From assembly GCF_002850745.1 (NCBI RefSeq), contig NZ_KZ559468.1:539119-603118 (forward strand): a DNA stretch of 64,000 nt, in the 5' to 3' direction. This document shows, in pieces, positions 34,214-41,476 of this stretch. The notes beneath the pieces are model-generated. The model was not told where the DNA came from. It made no database searches and saw only the letters and a program-made list of their open reading frames with translations. Each line of letters begins with the position of its first letter. Position 1 is the stretch's first letter. The stretch is from Nonomuraea indica. Its GTDB lineage: Bacteria > Actinomycetota > Actinomycetes > Streptosporangiales > Streptosporangiaceae. The translations under genes were made by a program, and so were the position numbers.

Positions 34214-34284
34214 AGGTGGAGACGGGATTTGAACCCGTGTGGACGGCTTTGCAGGCCGCTGCCTCGCCTCTCGGCCACTCCACC
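34214..34284 (-). tRNA. tRNA-Cys(GCA)
   Basis: Cloverleaf on the minus strand. The acceptor GGTGGAG pairs with CTCCACC, the discriminator is U, and the anticodon loop CTGCAAA gives anticodon GCA. The T-arm is CGGGTTCAAATCCCG. CCA is not encoded. Confidence 0.95.
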
Positions 34285-34301
34285 ATGGAGTTTGCGCTCC
34301 G

Positions 34302-34373
34302 AGCGGAAGACGGGATTCGAACCCGCGACCCTCACCTTGGCAAGGTGATGCTCTACCACTGAGCCACTTCCGC
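34302..34373 (-). tRNA. tRNA-Gly(GCC), copy 2, first gene of the operon
   Basis: Identical in its 72 bases to the tRNA-Gly at 34092-34163. In transcription order the operon reads Gly-Cys-Gly-Val. Confidence 0.96.
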
Positions 34374-34471
34374 GTGCTCCCGGCGGTGCCGGGCCACGGG
34401 AAAACCATATCGTCTCCGCGGAGTGCCCGTGCGCAGCAAACGGGGGTGGGCGGAAAATCGTCGCGGGGATG

Positions 34472-36766
34472 TCAGCGGACCACCCGGACGTCCCTCGCCT
34501 TGACGTACATGACGCGATGGCCGAGCTGGATCTGGTGGTAGCGCTGCCGGCCGGTGACGGTGACGTGCCGGCCGGGGTCGTACGAGCCGGCCGACAGGTA
34601 GGAACTGCGCACCGTGTGCCCGAGCGCGTACGCCTGGCCGGGCCGGATGACGTACGGCAGGGGGATCCGCTCCTGGAAGTCGACGCCCGTGCCCCGGTAG
34701 GCGGGCCGTCCGGGGAAGGCGCGGCCGTACACCTCGACCTCGTCCTTGAGCGGCATGACCAGCGGCCCGTCGGCCGGCACGGCGGTGGGGTTCTGCGGCG
34801 GGTTGTGGAACCACGCCTTGCGGCCCAGGTACCAGATGGCCGTCCAGTCGCCGCGGGTGCCGGCCACGGCGAACCGCTGCCCGGTGGAGACCCGCGCGCT
34901 GTGGTCGTACACGCTGGACGTGCTCGGCTTGCCCACCCGCTTGCCGACGTCGTCCACCAGCGGCGCGTCCTCGCGCGGCTCGGTGCGCAGCCACACCGTC
35001 GAGGCGCCGTGCGGCTCGCACGCCCGGGTCGGCCGGGCCTTGACGCAGCCGGTGAAGGCGGGCTGGTTGGTGCCGTAGTCGGGCAGGATGACGACCGAGG
35101 CGGTGGTGTCGCCGTCCGCCCGGCCCGCCCGGCTCTTCGTCGCCGCGGCGGCACGGCGCCCCGCCTCGCCCGCCCGCGTCTCGCCCGCGCCGCGCGAGGC
35201 CGGAGCATGTGACGCCGGGTTGCGCCCGGCCGGGTTGCGCTCGGCCGCGGTGCGTTCGGCCGGGTTGTGCTCGGCCGGGTTGCGCTCGGCGGCGGTGTGC
35301 TCGGCGGCGGTGTGCTCGGCCGGGTTGTGCCTGGCCTGGGTGCGGGAGGCCGGAGGCGCGGCGTACCGCCGGGCGGCGTCCAGGTCCTCCTGCGACCGGC
35401 CGTCGGCGTGCAGGGGGCTGCCCATCAGGTCGAAGTAGTGCGCCCAGTCCCAGTAGGGGCCGGGGTCGTCGTGCATGCCCGGCAACGTCTCCGGGGTGGT
35501 GCCCGGCACGTTGTCGTGCCCGAGGATGTGCGCCCGGTCCAGCGGGATGTCGTGCAGGTCGGCGAGGTGCCGCACGAGCCGGGCCGACGCCCGGTACATC
35601 GCCTCGGTGTACCAGGCGCCGCCCTTGGCGAGGTAGCCCTCGTGCTCGACGCCGATCGAGCGGGTGTTGACGTCCCAGTTGCCGGCGTGCCAGGCGACGT
35701 CGTTCGTGCGCACGTGCTGGGCGACGTGCCCGTCGCGGGAGCGGACCGTGTAGTGCCAGCTCACGTAGTCGGGGTCGGCGACCATCGACTTGATGCCGTC
35801 GTAGGAGCCCTCCGTGTCGTGGATGACGATGTAGTCGACGCGCCGCTCGCCCGCGATCCGGTCGTGGTTGCCGTAGTCGCCCCCGCCGGTCCGCCTGTAG
35901 GCGGCCGGCATCCACTCGCAGGCCAGCGTGGCGGGGCACTCGGCGGGCTGCGCGCGGCGCAGCGGCGGGACGGCCGGCGGGCGCAGGCCGGGCGCCGCGG
36001 CGAGCCGCACCGCGAACCCGTCGTCGGTGCGGCGGGCCGCGCCCTCCCGGATCACCGTGAAGACCTCGTCGGCGAAGCTCCTGGCGGTGAACGGGTCGCG
36101 GGCGCCCGAGTAGCGGACGACCGCCTGGTACCAGCCGGCCGGATCGTCGGTGGGGTGCGGCTGGTAGGCGGCGAGCAGCGCGGCCCCGCCCCGGATGTTC
36201 GCGGCCGGATCGGTGCGCAGGCGCTCGGCGGGCAGCCCGGTCAACCGCGCCGCGCGCCGCAGCGACGGCCCCGTGACCTCGGACTCCCACGGCGCGGGCC
36301 CACCGGCGGGCCCACCAGCGGGCCCATCGGCGGACCCACCGGCGGCCCCGCGAGCGGATCCATCAGCGGACCCACCAGCGGGCGCGCGCCCGTCCCGTCC
36401 GCCCGCGTCGCGGTCCGGCGCCGTGGCCGACCGCTCCGGCGCGGGTCTGGCCCCATCCCCCCGCGCATCGCCGGAGCCGTGCCCATGGTGCCCGCTCTGC
36501 CCGCCGTGCCCCGCATGCCCGTCCCGCCCCTCCGGGCGCGCGGCCGTCTCCAGGTCCACGAGGTGCATCGGGCCGTACCCGCCGTCCGTGCTGGGCCGGC
36601 CCGCGTGGCTGTCCCAGCGCGACTGCAGGTACGACACCCCGAGCAGGACGCTCACCGGGACCCCGTACTCGCGCGCCGCCTCGGCGAAGTCGCCCTGGCG
36701 GCCATGGTCCTGGACCGGCCCCACCAGAGCACCGGCGGTGAGACCGGCGACGACCCACTGCAGCAT
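34472..36766 (-). CDS. N-acetylmuramoyl-L-alanine amidase (amidase_2/PGRP) with low-complexity linkers
   Basis: A 764-residue cell-wall hydrolase that cleaves the amide between muramic acid and the peptide stem. In order it has a short hydrophobic start (MLQWVVAGLTAGALVG), a lytic-transglycosylase-like helical region interrupted by a His/Gly/Ala-rich stretch (residues about 75-160), and an amidase_2 domain at about 305-445 (YIVIHDTEGSYDG with H316, WHYTVRSRDG, IGVEHEG, MHDDPGPYWDW supplying zinc ligands). A long NPAEH/TAAER repeat follows, then a C-terminal SH3-like part (RVSTGQRFAVAGTRGDWTAIWYLGRKAWFHNPP). GGGGGG precedes the ATG. Export is likely, though the signal peptide lacks the usual basic start. 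Confidence 0.88.
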   Translation of the reverse strand: MLQWVVAGLTAGALVGPVQDHGRQGDFAEAAREYGVPVSVLLGVSYLQSRWDSHAGRPSTDGGYGPMHLVDLETAARPEGRDGHAGHGGQSGHHGHGSGDARGDGARPAPERSATAPDRDAGGRDGRAPAGGSADGSARGAAGGSADGPAGGPAGGPAPWESEVTGPSLRRAARLTGLPAERLRTDPAANIRGGAALLAAYQPHPTDDPAGWYQAVVRYSGARDPFTARSFADEVFTVIREGAARRTDDGFAVRLAAAPGLRPPAVPPLRRAQPAECPATLACEWMPAAYRRTGGGDYGNHDRIAGERRVDYIVIHDTEGSYDGIKSMVADPDYVSWHYTVRSRDGHVAQHVRTNDVAWHAGNWDVNTRSIGVEHEGYLAKGGAWYTEAMYRASARLVRHLADLHDIPLDRAHILGHDNVPGTTPETLPGMHDDPGPYWDWAHYFDLMGSPLHADGRSQEDLDAARRYAAPPASRTQARHNPAEHTAAEHTAAERNPAEHNPAERTAAERNPAGRNPASHAPASRGAGETRAGEAGRRAAAATKSRAGRADGDTTASVVILPDYGTNQPAFTGCVKARPTRACEPHGASTVWLRTEPREDAPLVDDVGKRVGKPSTSSVYDHSARVSTGQRFAVAGTRGDWTAIWYLGRKAWFHNPPQNPTAVPADGPLVMPLKDEVEVYGRAFPGRPAYRGTGVDFQERIPLPYVIRPGQAYALGHTVRSSYLSAGSYDPGRHVTVTGRQRYHQIQLGHRVMYVKARDVRVVR
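35219..35340 (-). repeat. 15-bp in-frame tandem repeat in the amidase
   Basis: About eight copies of GGCCGGGTTGCGCTC-like 15-bp units. They encode the five-residue NPAEH/TAAER repeat that separates the catalytic domain from the C-terminal module. Confidence 0.85.
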
Positions 36767-36948
36767 GGCAACCCCCCACGGATCGGTTTCGTCAGACTAC
36801 TGTCCGTGTTCGCCGCGAAGAAGGAAGCGCGGTACGCCGGTGTTTCGGCCACGCCCGGCCTCGGGGCGACATGCCCTGGGCGCGAATCCTGCCCGATTGC
36901 GGGCAGGATGTTGGCGTGTCCGGTTGCTTGTGCGTAGTGTCCTCGTCT

Positions 36949-37224
36949 GTGTCCACGACGCGGCATCCCCACGAGGAGCTCATCGCGCACCTCACCAGGA
37001 CCAGCGGATTAGGTCCCGGTGAGGCGGCCCGCGTGGTCGCCGACGTGCTGGCCTACTTCTCCGAGCCGGTCGAGCAGTTCGTGCGGCGGCGTCACGCCGA
37101 GCTGAAGTCCCGCGGTCTCACCAACGACGAGATCTTCCCCCGGGTCGCCGCCGAGCTCCGGACCCGCCGGGTGGCCGCGCCCGAGCTGTCCCTGCGCCAG
37201 CTGCGCCGCATCGTCTACGGCTGA
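36949..37224 (+). CDS. small conserved actinobacterial protein of unknown function
   Basis: About 91 residues with a helical, charged sequence. HPHEELIAHLTRTSGLGPGEAARVVADVLAYFSEPVEQFVRRRHAELKSRGLTNDEIF is reminiscent of a short conserved protein often seen in actinobacteria, ending LRQLRRIVYG. No domain name is known to me. GTG at 36949 is chosen because the conserved part begins there and TAGTGT lies 8 nt upstream. GTG at 36937 is an alternative. It is divergent from the amidase and lies 80 bp upstream of glmS in the same direction. Confidence 0.7.
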   Translation: MSTTRHPHEELIAHLTRTSGLGPGEAARVVADVLAYFSEPVEQFVRRRHAELKSRGLTNDEIFPRVAAELRTRRVAAPELSLRQLRRIVYG

Positions 37225-37305
37225 CAGGGGCCGGCCTCCGCGGCCCCTGCCGCAGGTCCCGAGTCGCGGACATCGTCATCGTTCATGGAAGAGGGAGAAC
37301 CCCGG

Positions 37306-39126
37306 ATGTGCGGAATCGTCGCCTATGTCGGTCCCAAGGACGCCGCCCCGATCCTGCTGGAGGGGCTGCAACGGCTGGAGTACCGAGGCTACGACTCGGC
37401 CGGAGTCGTGGTGTCGAGCAAGGGGCTGAAGGTCCGCAAGGTGAAGGGCCGTGTCGCCGACCTGGCCAAGGCCATGCCGGCCCGGTTCAAGGGCGGCCTC
37501 GGCATCGGGCACACCCGGTGGGCCACCCACGGCGTCCCCAGTGACGTCAACGCCCACCCCCACCTGTCGTCGGACGAGCGCATCGCCGTCGTGCACAACG
37601 GCATCATCGAGAACGCCGACGAGCTGCGCGCCAAACTGGCCGCCGACGGCGTCGTGTTCGTCTCCGAGACCGACACCGAGGTGCTCGCCCACCTGATCGC
37701 CCGCACCGTCCAGGAGACCGAGTCGCTGGAGGAGGCCGTCCGCAAGGCGCTGAAGAGCGTCGTCGGCACGTACGGCATCGCCGTCATCGACGCCGAGCGG
37801 TCGGGCGAGGTCGTCGTGGCCCGCAACGGCAGCCCGATCGTGCTGGGCATCGGCGAGAAGGAGATGTTCGCCGCCTCCGACGTGTCGGCGCTGGTCCGCT
37901 ACACCCGCCAGGTGGTGCACCTGGAGGACGGCGAGCTGGCCGTGATCAAGGCGGACGGGTTCCACACCTTCGCCAGCGACGCCCGCGAGACCGCCAAGGA
38001 GCCGCTGACCGTCGACTGGGACGCCGGCCACTACGACACCGGCGGCTACGAACACTACCTGCTCAAGGAGATCTCCGAGCAGCCCGAGACGGTCTCCCGC
38101 ACCCTGCGCGGCCGGCTGGACGAGCGCTTCCACATCGCCCACCTCGGCGGCCTCAACCTCGACGCCCGCGAGACCAGGTCCTTCCGCCGGGTGAAGATCA
38201 TCGGTTGTGGCTCGGCCTACTACTCCGGCCAGATCGGCGCCCAGCTCGTCGAGGAGCTGGCCCGCATCCCGGCCGACGCCGAGCCCGCCAGCGAGTTCCG
38301 CTACCGCAACCCGGTGGTCGACCCCGACACGCTGTACGTGGCGATCAGCCAGTCCGGCGAGACGTACGACACCCTGGCCGCGGTGCAGGAGCTCAAGCGC
38401 AAGGGCGGCCGGGTGATCGGCATCGTCAACGCCGTCGGCAGCGCCATCGCCCGCGAGGTGGACGGCGGCGTCTACCTGCACGCCGGGCCCGAGGTGTCGG
38501 TCGCCTCGACCAAGGCGTTCACCTCCACGGCGGTGGCGTTCGCGCTGCTCGCGCTGCACTTCGGCCGGGTGCACGACCTGTCGCCCGCCGACGGCCGCCG
38601 CATCTGCGACGGCCTGCGCCGGCTGCCCGGCCAGATCGAGGAGATCCTGGCGCAGGGCGACAAGATCGCCGAGCTGGCGAAGAAGTACGCCCACCACCCG
38701 AGCATGATGTTCGTCGGCCGGGTGCGCGGCTACCCGGTGGCCCGCGAGGGCGCGCAGAAGCTCAAGGAGATCTCGTACGTGCACGCCGAGGCCTACCCGG
38801 CCAGCGAGCTCAAGCACGGGCCGCTCGCGCTGATCGGCCCCGAGATGCCCACGGTCGCGATCGTCCCCGACGACGAGCTGCTCGACAAGAACCTCACCAC
38901 GCTCGGCGAGATCCGCGCCCGCGGCGGCCAGGTGCTCATGGTCGGTCACCGCCACCCCGACGCCAAGCTGGCCGACGACGTGATCGTGGTGCCGAAGAAC
39001 GAGATCGAGCTGGACCCGATCCTGCTGACGATCCCGCTCCAGCTCTTCGCCTACCACGCGGCGGTCGCCCTCGGCCGCGATGTGGACAAGCCTCGCAATC
39101 TTGCCAAGAGCGTCACGGTCGAGTGA
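37306..39126 (+). CDS. glmS: glutamine--fructose-6-phosphate aminotransferase (isomerizing)
   Basis: A 606-residue GlmS, the entry enzyme of UDP-GlcNAc and peptidoglycan precursor synthesis. The start is fixed by MCGIVAYVG: the second-residue cysteine must become the N-terminal nucleophile of the glutaminase domain. GHTRWATHG and NGIIENADELR complete that domain. Two SIS sugar-isomerase domains follow (GCGSAYYSG, AISQSGETYDTLAA, STKAFTSTAVA), and the protein ends NLAKSVTVE as GlmS proteins do. GAGGGAG precedes the ATG. The length is normal. Confidence 0.97.
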   Translation: MCGIVAYVGPKDAAPILLEGLQRLEYRGYDSAGVVVSSKGLKVRKVKGRVADLAKAMPARFKGGLGIGHTRWATHGVPSDVNAHPHLSSDERIAVVHNGIIENADELRAKLAADGVVFVSETDTEVLAHLIARTVQETESLEEAVRKALKSVVGTYGIAVIDAERSGEVVVARNGSPIVLGIGEKEMFAASDVSALVRYTRQVVHLEDGELAVIKADGFHTFASDARETAKEPLTVDWDAGHYDTGGYEHYLLKEISEQPETVSRTLRGRLDERFHIAHLGGLNLDARETRSFRRVKIIGCGSAYYSGQIGAQLVEELARIPADAEPASEFRYRNPVVDPDTLYVAISQSGETYDTLAAVQELKRKGGRVIGIVNAVGSAIAREVDGGVYLHAGPEVSVASTKAFTSTAVAFALLALHFGRVHDLSPADGRRICDGLRRLPGQIEEILAQGDKIAELAKKYAHHPSMMFVGRVRGYPVAREGAQKLKEISYVHAEAYPASELKHGPLALIGPEMPTVAIVPDDELLDKNLTTLGEIRARGGQVLMVGHRHPDAKLADDVIVVPKNEIELDPILLTIPLQLFAYHAAVALGRDVDKPRNLAKSVTVE

Positions 39127-39186
39127 GTCCAGGCGGCACTATGGCCACAATCGCACAAAGGTCGTGTAATTAGCGCAATATCGACC

Positions 39187-39192
39187 TAAGAT
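39187..39192 (+). promoter_or_regulatory. -10 box of the methyltransferase gene, leaderless type
   Basis: TAAGAT, 6 nt, then the GTG at 39199, in a short AT-richer gap after glmS. No ribosome binding site. Confidence 0.6.
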
Positions 39193-39198
39193 CCGTTT

Positions 39199-40083
39199 GT
39201 GGTCGAGTTCGATCCGCGCACGCCCAACCTCGCACGCATGTACGACTACATGCTCGGCGGTGTGACGAACTACGCCGTCGACCGCGAGGCGACCGACCGG
39301 CTGGCCGAGCTGGTCCCGCAGGCCGTGCCGCTGGCCCGGGTCAACCGGGGCTTCCAGCAGCGGGCGGTACGCCACCTGGCGGCATCGGGCGTGCGCCAGT
39401 TCCTCGACCTGGGCAGCGGACTGCCCACCCAGGGCAGCGTCCACCAGGTCGTCCCGGACGCCCGGGTGGTCTACGTGGACCGCGACCCCGTGGTGGCCGA
39501 GCACGCGACGGCCCTGCTCCGCGACGAGAGCAGGGCCGCTTTCGTGCAGGCCGACCTGCTCGACGCCGCCGGGGTGCTGGAGCGCGCCGCCGCCTTCCTC
39601 GACCTGGGCCGGCCGGTCGGCGTGCTGCTGATCTCGATCCTCCACTTCATCCCGGACACGGACGGCGACACGGGCGGCCACGCGCGCGACGGCACGGGCG
39701 GCCACGCGAGCGGCGACACGGGCGGCCACCCGCGCGACGGCACGGGCGGCCACGCGCGCGGCGACACGGGCGGCCTCACGAGTGGCGGCGTCCGTGGCCC
39801 GCACGCCGCCGTGGCCGCCCTGCGGGAGGCGGTGGCGCCCGGCAGCCACCTGGTGCTCACCCACTCCACCTCACCGGGCCGCGCCAAGCCGGCCGCCGGC
39901 CGCGGCACCGCCCGGCCGCCCGCCCGGATCCGGTCGTTCTTCGGCGACTTCACGCTGGTCGAACCCGGGCTGGTGCACGCCGCCGACTGGCGGCCCGACC
40001 GGCCCCGGCTGGTCGGCGAGCCGTCCACGGCGTCGTACCTCATGGCCGGAGTCGGCTGGAAGACACGGCCGCGACAGGTGTAA
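39199..40083 (+). CDS. SAM-dependent methyltransferase of the Methyltransf_19 (DUF574) family
   Basis: A 294-residue protein. The family signature is clear: FDPRTPNLARMYDYMLGGVTNYAVDRE at the start, then QFLDLGSGLPTQGSVHQV (SAM-binding loop) and VVYVDRDPVVAEHA. This family is greatly expanded in actinobacteria and the substrates are mostly unknown. A 40-residue Gly/His/Asp repeat (GDTGGHAR/DGTGGHAS units, residues about 156-195) interrupts the Rossmann fold between ISILHFIPD and the strand AVAAL. That loop must protrude for the enzyme to fold. GTG at 39199 is leaderless-type. Confidence 0.88.
   Translation: MVEFDPRTPNLARMYDYMLGGVTNYAVDREATDRLAELVPQAVPLARVNRGFQQRAVRHLAASGVRQFLDLGSGLPTQGSVHQVVPDARVVYVDRDPVVAEHATALLRDESRAAFVQADLLDAAGVLERAAAFLDLGRPVGVLLISILHFIPDTDGDTGGHARDGTGGHASGDTGGHPRDGTGGHARGDTGGLTSGGVRGPHAAVAALREAVAPGSHLVLTHSTSPGRAKPAAGRGTARPPARIRSFFGDFTLVEPGLVHAADWRPDRPRLVGEPSTASYLMAGVGWKTRPRQV
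39664..39783 (+). repeat. 24-bp in-frame tandem repeat in the methyltransferase
   Basis: Five copies of a 24-bp unit, starting at 39664, 39688, 39712, 39736 and 39760. They alternate between GDTGGHAR-like and DGTGGHAS-like octapeptides. Confidence 0.9.
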
Positions 40084-40147
40084 CCCATGGTGATGTGTCA
40101 ATAACCTCAGGTAGTGGGAGGTACCCGCGCGCCCGGGGGAGGCACGC

Positions 40148-41080
40148 ATGCGCCGACGGCAGTTCTTCGCGCTGGGGCTCGGCACGGCAGCGCTCGGCCT
40201 GGCGGGGGCGGCATGCGGCACCGAGCGCCGCCCCACCGCCGGAGCGGTGCGCGTGCCGTTCGCCATCGCGCCGGGCGCCGAGCGGTGGGCGGGCGTGACG
40301 CAGGCGCTCACCCGGGCCGCCTGGCAGTCGGGGTTCATGCTGTCCGGCCGGCGCCAGGCCACCACGATCACCGTCACCGGGCTGCCCGCGCTGGCCGCCG
40401 CCGAGATCGACGCCGGGCCGCGGCTGCACGAGACCGCGACGCCGCTGGTCAGGCTCGCCGGGGAGGTCGAGGCCGTGGTCGTGCCGGCCGGCTCGCCGTT
40501 CCACGACTTCGAGGACTTCGGCGCCCAGCTGCTCGCTCGGCCGGAGGAGACGCCGCTGGCCGGGGGGCCGCAGGGGGAGCCCGACCACCTGCTGTTCGGG
40601 CTGATCGCGCGGGGGCTCGGCGCCGACGCCCGCCGGATCGCCTACACCGGCCACGCGGGCCCGGCGGAGGCCGCGGACGCCCTGCGCGCCGGGCGGGCCG
40701 TGGCCGCGGCCGGCAGCCTGCGCGCCTGGCGGGCCGGCCTGCGCAAGGGGCGGGTCCGCGCCCTGGCCGTCTCCAGCGCCCGGCGCGTCGACGGGCTCGA
40801 CGTGCCCACCCTCCTGGAGTCCGGGGTGCGCATCGACTTCGCCGACTGGTGCGCGGCGGTCGGCCCGCCCGGCATGCCCGACGAGCTGCGCGCCACGGCC
40901 ATCGACATGTGCGAGCGCGTCGCCGGCTCCGCGCCGTGGCACCAGGCGTGCCGCGCCGGAGGCTGGCAGCCGATCCCGCTCGGCGGCGGCGACTTCGAGC
41001 AGTGGCTCGCCTCCGAGACGGCCCGCACCCGCGCCGTGCTCCGCGACCTCGGACTCATCGACACGCCCGGCACAACATGA
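40148..41080 (+). CDS. TctC-family substrate-binding lipoprotein
   Basis: A 310-residue extracytoplasmic binding protein of the TctC/Bug type. A twin-arginine-like start (MRRRQFFALGLGTAALGLAGAACG) leads to a cysteine that could be lipidated, although the lipobox GAAC is not canonical. VTGLPALAAAEID, AVVVPAGSPFHDFEDFGAQL and the KGRVRALAVSSARRVDGLDVPTLLESGV block are typical of TctC proteins. Such proteins usually feed a TctAB permease for carboxylates. None is encoded nearby, so this is an orphan binding protein that may share a permease or act as a sensor. GGGGGAGGC precedes the ATG. Confidence 0.78.
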   Translation: MRRRQFFALGLGTAALGLAGAACGTERRPTAGAVRVPFAIAPGAERWAGVTQALTRAAWQSGFMLSGRRQATTITVTGLPALAAAEIDAGPRLHETATPLVRLAGEVEAVVVPAGSPFHDFEDFGAQLLARPEETPLAGGPQGEPDHLLFGLIARGLGADARRIAYTGHAGPAEAADALRAGRAVAAAGSLRAWRAGLRKGRVRALAVSSARRVDGLDVPTLLESGVRIDFADWCAAVGPPGMPDELRATAIDMCERVAGSAPWHQACRAGGWQPIPLGGGDFEQWLASETARTRAVLRDLGLIDTPGTT

Positions 41081-41089
41081 TGGGGCGAG

Positions 41090-41117
41090 TTGCGACCGTG
41101 AGCACCAGATGTAGGAT
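41090..41117 (+). promoter_or_regulatory. promoter of the nrdAB leader
   Basis: TTGCGA (41090-41095), a 16-bp spacer, then TAGGAT (41112-41117). Transcription would start near 41124, at the 5' edge of the cobalamin riboswitch, giving a leader of about 350 nt. Confidence 0.6.
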
Positions 41118-41310
41118 CCTGCTCGTCGCTGGTTCGCCCCTCGGGGCGGAGCAAAAGGGAACCCGGTGCGATTCCGGGGCTGCCCCGCAGCGGTGAGCGG
41201 GAACGACCGCCGTCACGAGCACTGGAGCGATCCGGGAAGCGACGGCCAGTAGGACCGGCATGACGATCCTGATCATGCGTGCCCGCGAGCCCGAAGACCT
41301 GCCGGCGACG
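41118..41310 (+). promoter_or_regulatory. cobalamin (adenosylcobalamin) riboswitch
   Basis: The conserved blocks occur in order: AAAAGGGAACCCGGTG, then GATTCCGGGGCTGCCCCGC, then CGGTGAGCGGGAACGACCGC, GTCACGAGCACTGGAGC, GGGAAGCGACGGCCAGTAGG, and finally the B12 box GAGCCCGAAGACCTGCCGGC (41287-41306). It lies upstream of class Ia ribonucleotide reductase genes. In Streptomyces such a riboswitch lowers nrdAB expression when vitamin B12 supports the B12-dependent class II enzyme. Exact 5' and 3' boundaries are approximate. Confidence 0.93.
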
Positions 41311-41430
41311 CCGGGGTCCCGGCCGGAGCGTGCGCACGTCGCACGCCGGCCCGGCACGCCCGGCTGACCTGTCCAGGGCCTCGAGGGAGGGCCCGGGGGC
41401 CGACGCGGCCGGGGCGTGCCCCGTGCCGCC

Positions 41431-41476
41431 GTGCTCTCGCGCGCCTCCGACGAGGCAGAGCTCGCGAGGAGAGCAC
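41431..41476 (+). promoter_or_regulatory. ribosome-binding-site sequestering hairpin before nrdA
   Basis: GTGCTCTC (41431-41438) is a perfect complement of GAGAGCAC (41469-41476), which overlaps the GAGGAG ribosome binding site and abuts the GTG start. Inner pairs CGCG and GCCTC (41443-41447)/GAGGC (41452-41456) extend the stem. This is the probable OFF-state structure of the riboswitch. Confidence 0.7.

Noticed and set aside
33998..36766. A genomic island or prophage at the tRNA operon
   Set aside because: No integrase, att-type direct repeat of a tRNA end, or phage gene is seen. The amidase has actinobacterial cell-wall features, not an endolysin cassette context.
41279..41476. An earlier ATG for nrdA at 41279, adding 66 residues
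   Set aside because: It would place the start inside the riboswitch B12 box region. The GTG at 41477 has a good ribosome binding site, and the family-like sequence begins after it.
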